Positions 1 through 6,922 of a stretch of DNA of 7,959 nt are shown here, piece after piece (within the stretch, counting starts at the first letter, position 1; every line of letters begins with the position of its first letter). Source of the stretch: Alphaproteobacteria bacterium (GTDB lineage Bacteria; Pseudomonadota; Alphaproteobacteria; SMXP01); contig JAJFIM010000283.1 in assembly GCA_021774995.1 (NCBI GenBank), forward strand, positions 1 through 7,959, given 5' to 3'. The translations under genes and the position numbers were made by a program. The notes under the pieces were generated by a model, which searched no databases, was not told the origin of the DNA, and saw nothing but the letters and a program-made list of their open reading frames with translations.

Positions 1-8
1 CTTTTACG

Positions 9-17
9 CCTTCCCTT
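9..17 (-). promoter_or_regulatory. Possible ribosome binding site of an off-edge downstream gene
   Basis: Read on the minus strand, the last bases before the window edge are AAGGGAAGG followed by eight bases (CGTAAAAG) and then the edge. This is a good Shine-Dalgarno spacing for a start codon lying just outside the window. It sits downstream of the regB stop, with about 50 bases between. The neighbour cannot be seen. In many alphaproteobacteria the response regulator regA/prrA/actR lies next to regB, so that is the natural guess, but it is inference only. Confidence 0.35.
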
Positions 18-65
18 TTGGTCGCGCGTCACGCCTTCATAACTATCACAACGGTCTGCGGCAAG

Positions 66-1493
66 CTATCCAGCGGGGGCGCCCACAGCGAGGCTCAAAG
101 AACTGGCCTCCACCAATTCCCGCGCCCATGTCACCGACACCATGGCGCCCCGCCCGCCCGCAGCGACCGTTTGGCCAGACCCGAGCCGGGTTAAATGATT
201 GCCAAAACGCACCTCCCCGCCGGTATGCTCCAGCAGTGTTTTTGAGATGAAAAACCCAAGGCCCATTCCCTCATGTTCCTGCGCGGGATCAGAAGGGGAC
301 GCGCCTGCGCGGCGCGCATTGCTGGGACGCGACGTCACATAAGGCTCGCCCAGCCGGGAGAGGATATCTGGGGCAAAACCCGGCCCATCGTCCAACAGGG
401 AAATGGTCACGCTTTGCGCATCATAGGCGCCCTTTACCACAACATGAGCGTAAGCAAAATCAACCGCGTTCTCCATGAGACTGGCCAGAGCATGCACGAT
501 CTCCGCCTGCCGCCACAGCACCGGTTCGGCGCTCAGGGCGTCTCCTTCGATCTGAACCGCAATCGACAGCCCCGCGCCCCGATAGGGCGCCGTCACTTCT
601 TCCAGCAGGGCGGAGAAAGATTGACGGGCAAAAACCGCATCATCCCCGTCGGGCCGTTCAGACAAGCGGCCCAATATCCCCCGGCAGCGCTCAACCTGGG
701 AGCTCAGCAAAGCGATATCTTCGCCATGCGGACTGTCTTGGGGGATTTCTCGCGCTAACTCCGTCGCCACCAATCGAATAGTGGCCAGAGGCGTCCCCAA
801 TTCATGAGCCGCCGCCGCCGCAAGCCCGCCAAGGGCCGCAAAACGCTGTTCGCGCGCCAAAACCAATTGCGTTGCCGCCAGCGCCTGACCCATGCGTTCG
901 GCCTCAGCCGCCACCCGGCGCGCATAGGCGGCCGTAAAGCCAATGCCCATCAGCAGAGCGCCCCACAGGCCAATTCTATAAGTCAGGGGAAAGGTGAATT
1001 GCTCATCTCCGCGCCAAGGCAACGGCAAATGAGCGACCGCCAGACCCGAGACAAGAACAAAAACCAGAACGCCAAGCGCCACGGTCGTTTTCGGATTAAG
1101 CATGCTGGCGGAAATTGTAACCGGCGCGAGAAACAACAACGCAAACGGATTTTCAAGCCCGCCAGTGAGATAAAGGAGAAGGGCAAGCTGGGTAATGTCA
1201 AAACCTAAATAGAACGCCGCCTGCCGATCGCTTAGCAATTGAGTTGACGGTAAAACCAGCACTGCCCACGCGTTAAGCGCGACGCTGGCGCCGATTGCCA
1301 AAAGGCATAAGACCAAAGGCAGATCATATCCCAAACCAATATAAACGACGAAAACGGCTACCGTCTGACCGATGATCGCAATCCAGCGGAGCCAAATGAG
1401 CGTGCGCAAACGCACGCGCCCGCGCCGCAAAGAAAGCGAGCCTGAAGGCGCCTCTCGGCTTGAGACAGTGAGATGTCCGCCAGGGTCAGACAT
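66..1493 (-). CDS. regB: RegB/PrrB/ActS-family redox-sensing histidine kinase
   Basis: This is a membrane sensor kinase that in the known family phosphorylates RegA (PrrA/ActR) in response to quinone and thiol redox state, controlling respiration, carbon and nitrogen fixation or photosynthesis genes. Numbering from the ATG at 1493 (475 aa), about six hydrophobic helices fill residues 30-190. The quinone-binding signature GGXXNPF is present as GGLENPF (111-117). The H-box AAAAHELGTPLATI carries phospho-acceptor His230. Cys269, in VERCRGIL 39 residues later, matches the redox-active cysteine of Rhodobacter RegB (His225/Cys265 there). The ATPase part shows the N-box (MENAVD, Asn342), DDGPGF and GMGLGFF. 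The 1493 start was chosen over an in-frame ATG at 1538 because it gives family-like numbering and overlaps the upstream stop by 8 nt (ATGTCTGA), suggesting coupled translation. No strong Shine-Dalgarno precedes either start. The gene appears intact; family assignment is firm, while the regB name versus actS/prrB is a matter of convention. Confidence 0.95.
   Translation of the reverse strand: MSDPGGHLTVSSREAPSGSLSLRRGRVRLRTLIWLRWIAIIGQTVAVFVVYIGLGYDLPLVLCLLAIGASVALNAWAVLVLPSTQLLSDRQAAFYLGFDITQLALLLYLTGGLENPFALLFLAPVTISASMLNPKTTVALGVLVFVLVSGLAVAHLPLPWRGDEQFTFPLTYRIGLWGALLMGIGFTAAYARRVAAEAERMGQALAATQLVLAREQRFAALGGLAAAAAHELGTPLATIRLVATELAREIPQDSPHGEDIALLSSQVERCRGILGRLSERPDGDDAVFARQSFSALLEEVTAPYRGAGLSIAVQIEGDALSAEPVLWRQAEIVHALASLMENAVDFAYAHVVVKGAYDAQSVTISLLDDGPGFAPDILSRLGEPYVTSRPSNARRAGASPSDPAQEHEGMGLGFFISKTLLEHTGGEVRFGNHLTRLGSGQTVAAGGRGAMVSVTWARELVEASSLSLAVGAPAG
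1486..1493 (-). promoter_or_regulatory. Overlapping stop/start junction (ATGTCTGA)
   Basis: The hydrolase ends in GTC TGA and regB starts at the ATG inside the same eight bases, ATGTCTGA. The overlap and the lack of a clear Shine-Dalgarno for regB suggest that ribosomes terminating on the upstream gene re-initiate on regB. That would place both genes on one transcript and tie their dosage together. The overlap is directly visible; the coupling is inference. Confidence 0.65.
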
Positions 1494-2523
1494 TGGCTGG
1501 CCATGGCTTAGGCGCCGGCAAAGCGCGCGTCTCGCCAACGCTCATCACCCAGAGGCGGTCTTCTTCCATCCCTCTCGCGCGACCTTCGCGAACAAAGCGC
1601 AAAGGGGGTTCGAACGGAGGCTCAAGGGTCAGCGCGATGGCGCCCCAATGCATGGCCACAATGTGGCGCGTTTGGAGATCTATTCCCATTTGGATCGCTT
1701 CTTCGGGCGTGGCGTGTGACGCATGCATCATCTCGCGCGGGGCGTAGGCGCCGATTCCCAACAAAGCCGCGTCGAAAGGGCCGTGACTCTCGCCAATGTC
1801 TTTGAACACGTCGCCATAACCGCTATCGCCCCCAAAAAACACCCGGCGCGTTTCTGAAACCATGGAGAAACTCGCCCATAACGTGGTGTTGTAGTCCTGC
1901 CCGATCCGGCGCGACCAATGAACGCAAGGCAGCGCCGTCAACCGCACGCCGCCCAATTGATGATCTGCGCCCAGATGAACATATTGGCGCCAATCTAATT
2001 CAATAACGCGGGGGTACCCCCGGCTGTGAAAAAACTCAGCCAACCCAAGAGGCGCCACCACGGTCATACGGGATTTGCCCGGCAAACGCCGAATCGTTTT
2101 ATCGTCGAGATGGTCATAATGATTATGACTGATCACCAAAATATCGATGGGCGGTAAATTCTCGATCCTTATGGCGGCGTCAACAAAGCGCTTGGGGCCC
2201 AGCGCGCCGGGTCCGGCGACGTCGGTCAAAAAGGGATCGGTGATGATGGTCTGCCCGCCCGTCCGAATCAGAAACGACGCATGGCCGAGCCACGTCAAAC
2301 TGTCTTGAGAAGCGGCGTGAAATCCGGCCAGAGATTGGCTTTCCGTTATTACGTGATGGTTGGGGATATGCGGCTTTTCAAATCTCAGGCGCGCCATGCG
2401 CAGATAAAAACGCCACATGGCGGGCGGGCGCGGGCCGCGGCGCGGAGAACCGGGCGGATTGCGAAATGTGCCATCCGCATTGTGGTGGGCGGGACGATAG
2501 CGAACAGGATTCGGACTGGCCAT
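1486..2523 (-). CDS. NAPE-PLD-like metallo-beta-lactamase-fold hydrolase
   Basis: This is a dinuclear-zinc hydrolase of the metallo-beta-lactamase fold, closest in pattern to N-acyl-phosphatidylethanolamine phospholipase D. Numbering from the upstream ATG at 2565 (359 aa), the metal ligands are HNHYDH (His147, His149, Asp151, His152), His216 in CVHW, Asp247 in GGDSGY and His306 in MHWG. Spacing of the last three (64, 31 and 59 residues) closely matches human NAPE-PLD as I recall it (His190, His253, Asp284, His343). The N-terminal FRNPPGS motif and the EPP motif after MHWG are also typical of this subfamily. No signal peptide or membrane helix is seen, so it is probably cytoplasmic or peripherally membrane-associated. 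The true substrate in bacteria is unknown; a phospholipid or N-acyl lipid is the best guess. Start: I prefer the ATG at 2523 (MASPNP) because homologues usually begin close to the HH...FRNP segment; 2565 is possible and neither has a good ribosome site. It is the first gene of a pair with regB. Confidence 0.88.
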   Translation of the reverse strand: MASPNPVRYRPAHHNADGTFRNPPGSPRRGPRPPAMWRFYLRMARLRFEKPHIPNHHVITESQSLAGFHAASQDSLTWLGHASFLIRTGGQTIITDPFLTDVAGPGALGPKRFVDAAIRIENLPPIDILVISHNHYDHLDDKTIRRLPGKSRMTVVAPLGLAEFFHSRGYPRVIELDWRQYVHLGADHQLGGVRLTALPCVHWSRRIGQDYNTTLWASFSMVSETRRVFFGGDSGYGDVFKDIGESHGPFDAALLGIGAYAPREMMHASHATPEEAIQMGIDLQTRHIVAMHWGAIALTLEPPFEPPLRFVREGRARGMEEDRLWVMSVGETRALPAPKPWPANV

Positions 2524-2684
2524 AAGATGAAAGTCAATGCCGGTAAACACCCCTTGAAGGGCCATGAAAGACAGCCGCGCGGGCTACGCACTCATGCTCA
2601 ATCTATCTGACCTCTAGGGCGCATGCCAAGGGACAATGACGGCGCGTAGGATCGAACGCCAAGCCCCTTCTTTCAAAATCCATA

Positions 2685-2701
2685 AAAATATCGTAAAATA
2701 T
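2685..2701. repeat. AT-rich direct repeat, AAAATAT twice at 10-base period
   Basis: AAAATAT occurs at 2685-2691 and again at 2695-2701, exactly one helical turn apart, inside a 60-base AT-rich block (2671-2730) that contrasts with the surrounding sequence. Helically phased A/T tracts can bend DNA, act as an UP element or bind a nucleoid protein. The repeat is visible; any function is inference, and such a short AT-rich repeat can arise by chance. Confidence 0.4.
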
Positions 2702-2792
2702 TAAACGTATTCAATAAGTTAGTCATTTATCTGGCGTCATTATGGCCGGTCGCGCCCGGATAGTGCGCGTGGTTAATTGCGTTGGCGGCGAT

Positions 2793-2807
2793 GTTGCATC
2801 GCACAAC
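2793..2807. promoter_or_regulatory. Imperfect palindrome upstream of phaZ, possible PhaR-type operator
   Basis: The 15-mer GTTGCATCGCACAAC has outer arms GTTG/CAAC and an inner TGC-N3-GCA. PhaR, the PHA-responsive repressor of alphaproteobacteria, is reported to bind a TGC/GCA palindrome with a short spacer (CTGC-N3-GCAG type, as I recall). The site ends 53 bases before the phaZ ATG and overlaps the putative -35 element, the expected place for a repressor. The outer and inner arms are offset by one base, so the symmetry is imperfect. Assignment to PhaR is inference; no phaR gene is in the window. Confidence 0.35.
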
Positions 2808-2822
2808 GATAAAAGCCATAGT
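2794..2822 (+). promoter_or_regulatory. Candidate sigma-70-type promoter for phaZ
   Basis: TTGCAT (2794-2799) and CATAGT (2817-2822) are separated by 17 bases and sit about 38 bases before the phaZ ATG. Each box matches the consensus only partly, so this is a weak prediction made on position and spacing. Confidence 0.25.
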
Positions 2823-2850
2823 TGGAAACGAAGCCAAGAGCCGCAAGGCA

Positions 2851-2855
2851 AAGGA
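2851..2855 (+). promoter_or_regulatory. phaZ ribosome binding site (AAGGA)
   Basis: AAGGA lies five bases before the ATG at 2861. It decides the start: an in-frame TTG at 2822 would add 13 residues but has no ribosome site, and the family's characteristic N-terminus begins exactly at the ATG. Confidence 0.75.
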
Positions 2856-2860
2856 CGCCC

Positions 2861-4117
2861 ATGCTATATCATTTCTATGAGCTCAATCATGCGGCCCTCG
2901 CCCCCTTGCGCACCGCCGCCCAGTGGAGCCAGATCATGCTCCGCTCGCCCCTGAACCCAATGTCCAAGACCTTAAGCGGACGCACTTACGCCGCCGCCTT
3001 AGACGTTTTTGAAGCCGCCACAAGGCGCTATGGCAAACCGGCCTTCGGCGTCACTGAAACCACCGTCAAGGGCCAGCCTGTCGCCGTCAAGAAAAGAGAG
3101 GTTTGGCGAAAGCCATTTTGCACGCTTCTGCACTTCCAGCGCGACGCGGCCGCGCTTGCCGCGCTCCAGGGGACCCAGCGCGCAGATCCGAAAGTTCTGA
3201 TTATCGCGCCGATGTCCGGCCATTACGCGACTTTGCTGCGCGGTACGGTAGACGCCATGTTACCCGAACACGACGTTTACATTACGGATTGGACGGATGC
3301 GCGCATGGCGCCGCTCTATACCGGGCGCTTTGATCTTGATGATTACATCGATTACCTGATCGAAATGCTGCAACATCTGGGGCCGGACGTTCACGTGATT
3401 GCAGTTTGCCAGCCAGGTCCGGCCGCTTTGGCCGCCACAGCCCTGATGGCTGAAGACAAAGATCCCGCCGCGCCTGCTTCGCTGATCGTTATGGGCAGTC
3501 CCATTGACCCGCGCCGTTCCCCCACCTTACCAAACAAATTGGCGCAAGAGCGGCCCTTACAATGGTTCCGCGATCATGTCATTTCCCTTGTTCCCTTCAC
3601 CCATCCGGGTTCCTTTCGGCGCGTCTATCCCGGCTTCATCCAGCTTTCCAGCTTTCTGTCGATGAACCAAGAGGCGCATGTCGATGCGCAACATCAGTTT
3701 TTCAAAAGCCTGGTCACCGGCGATGGAGATAGCGAAAACAAACACCGCGAATTTTATGACGAATATCTCGCCGTAATGGATCTTACGGAAGAATTTTACC
3801 TACAAACCATCAAAGATATTTTTCAAGACCACCTCCTGCCGCGCGGTCTATTCAAGCATCGGGGTCGTTTGGTCAAACCGGAATGCATCGCGTCCACGGC
3901 GCTCATGACCGTGGAAGGGGAAAAAGACGACATCTCCGGCATTGGGCAAACTCAGGCGGCGCATGATCTGTGCGTCAATATTCCGCAAGAGCGCCGGTTA
4001 GACTATATTCAACCGGGCGTCGGCCATTACGGCGTCTTTAACGGCTCGCGATTCCTCACGGAAATACAACCCCGGATGCGCGATTTTATCAGGTCATTCC
4101 CCACACGCCCTCGGTAA
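2861..4117 (+). CDS. phaZ: Intracellular polyhydroxyalkanoate (PHB) depolymerase
   Basis: This enzyme hydrolyses stored poly(3-hydroxybutyrate) granules in the cytoplasm to oligomers and monomers that re-enter central metabolism. The 418-aa product is almost the same length as Cupriavidus necator PhaZ1 (419 aa). It starts with the family's typical MLYHFYELNHAALAPLR segment. The lipase-box-like motif VCQPG puts the nucleophile cysteine at residue 183, the same number as in PhaZ1. Asp356 (in GEKDDI) and His389 (in GVGHYGVF) fit the remaining triad positions (Asp355 and His388 in PhaZ1). There is no signal peptide, as expected for the intracellular class, which clearly differs from secreted serine-box depolymerases. 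It appears to be transcribed alone, with its own promoter region upstream and a terminator at its end. A TGC/GCA palindrome upstream may make it responsive to PHA level through PhaR. All catalytic residues are present, so it should be active. Confidence 0.96.
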   Translation: MLYHFYELNHAALAPLRTAAQWSQIMLRSPLNPMSKTLSGRTYAAALDVFEAATRRYGKPAFGVTETTVKGQPVAVKKREVWRKPFCTLLHFQRDAAALAALQGTQRADPKVLIIAPMSGHYATLLRGTVDAMLPEHDVYITDWTDARMAPLYTGRFDLDDYIDYLIEMLQHLGPDVHVIAVCQPGPAALAATALMAEDKDPAAPASLIVMGSPIDPRRSPTLPNKLAQERPLQWFRDHVISLVPFTHPGSFRRVYPGFIQLSSFLSMNQEAHVDAQHQFFKSLVTGDGDSENKHREFYDEYLAVMDLTEEFYLQTIKDIFQDHLLPRGLFKHRGRLVKPECIASTALMTVEGEKDDISGIGQTQAAHDLCVNIPQERRLDYIQPGVGHYGVFNGSRFLTEIQPRMRDFIRSFPTRPR

Positions 4118-4135
4118 CAAGGGCTTTTCTTTTTT
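4107..4135 (+). terminator. Intrinsic terminator of phaZ with stop codon in the loop
   Basis: GCCCT (4107-4111) pairs with AGGGC (4120-4124) around the eight-base loop CGGTAACA and is followed at once by TTTTCTTTTTT (4125-4135). The phaZ stop TAA (4115-4117) lies inside the loop. The stem is short, 5 bp with 4 G-C pairs, but the U-rich tract is long and directly adjacent. It would separate phaZ transcription from the downstream kinase. Confidence 0.6.
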
Positions 4136-4278
4136 CGGCCCAACCCCGTTTCCCGCAGCAGCATTTCCCAGCAGAGGCAATCTTCGCCAAACAAGCGGGA
4201 CATGTACTGCTTAACACATTATTATCCAAGATCATTTACCGTTTACATCAGAAAAGAAAGAAAACACTGAACGCGCAT

Positions 4279-6888
4279 ATGCGAGCGAACATAAAGACGC
4301 GGGCCGCGATAATGAAAAAAATAAAATTCGGTTCGATTCTGTTGTTATGTTTATCTTTCTATTCATTTGCGTCATTGTCTTCTCATGCTCATTCCCGTGA
4401 TATCCCTGTTGCTGTTCAAGGCGTGCTTGATTTGCGCAATTGGAACTTTGAATCAGACGGACCCATAGAGCTCAATGGAGCGTGGGCATTTTCGTGGAAG
4501 GAATTTGTTCCGCCTCAAGAATTTCTAAAACGAGAGCCTCCGGCATTTGCAACCGTTCCGTTGGATTGGCGGGGTGCGGCATTCGGCAATGAAATATCCA
4601 ATGGCACTGGTTTTGCCGCCTACGGCTTGCGCGTTCTTCTGCCGGCGCAGCGCCCTCCCCTGGCGCTGTCCTTCGCCTCTTTGCGCTTTGCCTCGCGTAT
4701 CTATGCCAACGGCGAACTTATCAATGAATCGGGAACGCCTGCATCGCGCAAAGAAAATGAAATTCCCAATCTTACAAATTCGGTGGTTCGGCTGAATCCG
4801 GAAAGCGGCGACGCGCGCGAATTAGAGATCGTGATTCATCTTTCTAATTTTATTCACGCACGCGGCGGCATAACCGACGCCATCCGCATAGGTGACGCCG
4901 ACCAATTGTGGGAGGCAAAAAACATAGGGGACGCTACAATTATTTTGATTATCGGAGGCATGCTTGCCTTGGCGGTTTATCACCTTACATTGTTTGCGGC
5001 GCGGCCAAAAGCGCGGGCTTATTTCTACTTTGGCCTCTACCTTCTTGCGATCGCCATTCACGCCGTCTGTTACACAGGACTTGCAATACGGGTTCTGCCA
5101 AGTCTTCACGCCGGATTAGTGTTGGAAGCTGAATACCTTTCCCTCGTTCTCGGCTCGATCGCCGGAACCATGTTCATTTGGACTCTTTATCCTGCAGTGT
5201 GTTGGAAACCGGCGCTAAACGGCGTGCTGATTTATACCGCTCTGGCCACACTCTCCATACTCTTTGCGCCGCCCTATTATTACACTTCCCTTCTGCCCTT
5301 ATATCAGGCGGGCATGGGTTTTGCCGTCTTGATCACATTGATCTCAATGGGGGCCGCCATTGCCAAGCGCTTACCGGATTCATGGATACTCCTCATCGGC
5401 GTTGGCGTCGCGTGCGCGGGGGTCGTTGGCGGCGTCATAAGCGACGCCCAAACGGGGTCCATGCCTGGATTCATAATTTATCTAGCTCTGTCCTTCCTCA
5501 CTTTGAGTCAGGCCATTGCTTTGGGCAGACAGACCACGACCGCCATGGCGAATTCTGAAAAATTGCGGTCCCTTCTCAAAAAATCGAATGAAAAACTCGA
5601 GGGGCGCGTGAACGAGCGCACCGCCGACCTTCAAGTCATAAACGAACGCCTGAAAATGCAAGCGGGTGAACTCATGGAAACTGCGGAACGGTTAGCCGCC
5701 ACCCAAATCACCGCCGAATCAGCGAACCGGGCCAAATCAGAATTTCTCGCCACCATGAGTCATGAAATCAGAACGCCCATGAACGGCGTTCTGGGGATGT
5801 TGGATGTTTTGAGCAAAACGCCTCTCTCCAGCATCCAGAACGAGCATGTGAATATTATCAAACACTCCGCAGGCTCCTTGATGGCAATTTTGAACGATAT
5901 CCTCGATTTATCCAAAATTGAGGCGGGAAAGATGACCCTTGACGACTTTGCCTTTTCACCACGCTCCTTGATTGCGGAAGTGTCGATGCTCTGGAAAGCC
6001 AGCATGAATGAAAAAGGATTGGATTTTCATGTTGCTTATGCGGATGATCTGCCCCCGGCGTTAAGAGGCGATGGCGACCGATTGCGCCAGGTGCTCTCTA
6101 ACCTGTTGTCGAATGCTCTTAAATTTACGGAGAATGGATCTGTCAGTCTATCGGTTGGATGTACGCGAAAAGATAACGCAGTCCGGTTGGAATTTGAGGT
6201 CGCCGACACCGGAATAGGCGTAGCGCCCACGCAAAGGGGCGCTCTTTTCAGCGCCTTTACGCAGGCGGATCAATCTACATCCCGGAGCTTTAGCGGAACA
6301 GGTCTTGGTCTTGCTATTTCCAAAAAGTTAGTCGAGATGATGGGCGGCGCCATCATGTTGGACGCAGCGCCCCGTCAAGGCGCTTTGTTTCGCTTTCATA
6401 TCGTTTGCGGCGAAGTGCATGAAAGCGCGCCGCAACAACCATCGCGCAGCGTACAGAAAAATGAATCTAAAGCCACTCACGCGCAGAACAACCAGATCAA
6501 AATTCTGATCGCCGAGGACAATCAAATCAACGTTGCCGTCCTCGCCTCCATGCTCCAAGATGCGCCGTATCAATTGACTTTCGCTAAAGACGGCCTTGAG
6601 GCCTTAGAACGCGCGCGGGAGACGCGGTTTGACGTCATCTTGATGGACATACAGATGCCAAAAATGGACGGGGTCGAAGCCACACGGCAACTCCAGGCAG
6701 AAGGCGGCCTGTCATCTGAAACGCCGATCATAGCGCTTACCGCAAATGCGATGGACGGAGACCGCGAAAAATACATCGCCGCCGGCATGGTTAATTATAT
6801 TTCAAAGCCCATAAACCGGCAGGACTTAATCGATGCAATTGAAAAGGTAACTAACATATCCGACTCAAGGCGGGCGCAGAGCGCCTAG
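4279..6888 (+). CDS. 7TMR-DISM hybrid sensor histidine kinase/response regulator
   Basis: This inner-membrane hybrid kinase has up to 869 aa. Residues 12-37 form a signal peptide (MKKIKFGS then a hydrophobic stretch). Residues 40-205 are a periplasmic beta-rich domain with the LDLRNWNFESDGPIELNGAW signature of the 7TMR-DISM extracellular module, possibly binding a carbohydrate or other small ligand. Residues 215-415 hold seven hydrophobic helices (7TMR-DISM_7TM). A coiled coil follows (425-485). The HisKA H-box MSHEIRTP has His495. The ATPase has NLLSNALKFT (Asn612), DTGIG (643-647) and GTGLGL (673-678). The receiver (about 740-860) has Glu746/Asp747, phospho-acceptor Asp790 in LMDIQMPKMDG, Thr821 and Lys843. 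All catalytic residues are intact. No output or DNA-binding domain and no partner regulator lies beside it, so a phosphorelay to an Hpt protein elsewhere is likely. Start: the ATG at 4279 is the outer limit; the ATG at 4312 gives a cleaner signal peptide and is equally plausible, since neither has a good ribosome site. The ligand is unknown. Confidence 0.95.
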   Translation: MRANIKTRAAIMKKIKFGSILLLCLSFYSFASLSSHAHSRDIPVAVQGVLDLRNWNFESDGPIELNGAWAFSWKEFVPPQEFLKREPPAFATVPLDWRGAAFGNEISNGTGFAAYGLRVLLPAQRPPLALSFASLRFASRIYANGELINESGTPASRKENEIPNLTNSVVRLNPESGDARELEIVIHLSNFIHARGGITDAIRIGDADQLWEAKNIGDATIILIIGGMLALAVYHLTLFAARPKARAYFYFGLYLLAIAIHAVCYTGLAIRVLPSLHAGLVLEAEYLSLVLGSIAGTMFIWTLYPAVCWKPALNGVLIYTALATLSILFAPPYYYTSLLPLYQAGMGFAVLITLISMGAAIAKRLPDSWILLIGVGVACAGVVGGVISDAQTGSMPGFIIYLALSFLTLSQAIALGRQTTTAMANSEKLRSLLKKSNEKLEGRVNERTADLQVINERLKMQAGELMETAERLAATQITAESANRAKSEFLATMSHEIRTPMNGVLGMLDVLSKTPLSSIQNEHVNIIKHSAGSLMAILNDILDLSKIEAGKMTLDDFAFSPRSLIAEVSMLWKASMNEKGLDFHVAYADDLPPALRGDGDRLRQVLSNLLSNALKFTENGSVSLSVGCTRKDNAVRLEFEVADTGIGVAPTQRGALFSAFTQADQSTSRSFSGTGLGLAISKKLVEMMGGAIMLDAAPRQGALFRFHIVCGEVHESAPQQPSRSVQKNESKATHAQNNQIKILIAEDNQINVAVLASMLQDAPYQLTFAKDGLEALERARETRFDVILMDIQMPKMDGVEATRQLQAEGGLSSETPIIALTANAMDGDREKYIAAGMVNYISKPINRQDLIDAIEKVTNISDSRRAQSA

Positions 6889-6893
6889 AGTCA

Positions 6894-6911
6894 TTTCCGT
6901 TTTGACGGAAA
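6894..6911. terminator. Hairpin between convergent kinase and GST genes
   Basis: TTTCCGT (6894-6900) and ACGGAAA (6905-6911) form a perfect 7-bp stem with loop TTTG, located in the 34-base gap between two convergent genes. A symmetric hairpin could end transcription from both sides. Neither strand has a proper T tract after the stem, so it is a weak intrinsic terminator at best and may only protect mRNA ends. Confidence 0.4.
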
Positions 6912-6922
6912 CGGCGCAAAAT

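Larger units (their letters stand above)
2524..2860. other. Divergent intergenic region between the hydrolase and phaZ
   Basis: This roughly 340-base gap separates two divergently transcribed genes and must hold promoters for both. It contains an AT-rich core (2671-2730) set between GC-rich flanks and a dyad near phaZ. A minus-strand open frame of 26 codons (2603-2683) is present but lacks a ribosome site. I see no RNA gene or repeat element. Confidence 0.6.

Noticed and set aside
273..1208. Long plus-strand open frames antisense to regB (273-758 and 804-1208)
   Set aside because: They mirror the codon pattern of the clearly real regB on the other strand, give arginine-rich low-complexity products and have no family resemblance.
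2281..2610. Plus-strand open frame of 109 codons antisense to the hydrolase N-terminus
   Set aside because: It is a basic, featureless product overlapping a well-supported gene; the hydrolase reading frame explains the sequence.
2603..2683. Minus-strand 26-codon open frame upstream of the hydrolase
   Set aside because: It has an ATG and a TAG stop but no ribosome site, no hydrophobic segment or recognisable motif, and it lies in the region expected to hold the promoter or leader. An open frame of this length is common by chance.
2822..2860. N-terminal extension of phaZ from an in-frame TTG
   Set aside because: There is no ribosome site for the TTG, whereas AAGGA precedes the ATG at 2861 and the family N-terminus, including Cys183 numbering, fits the ATG.
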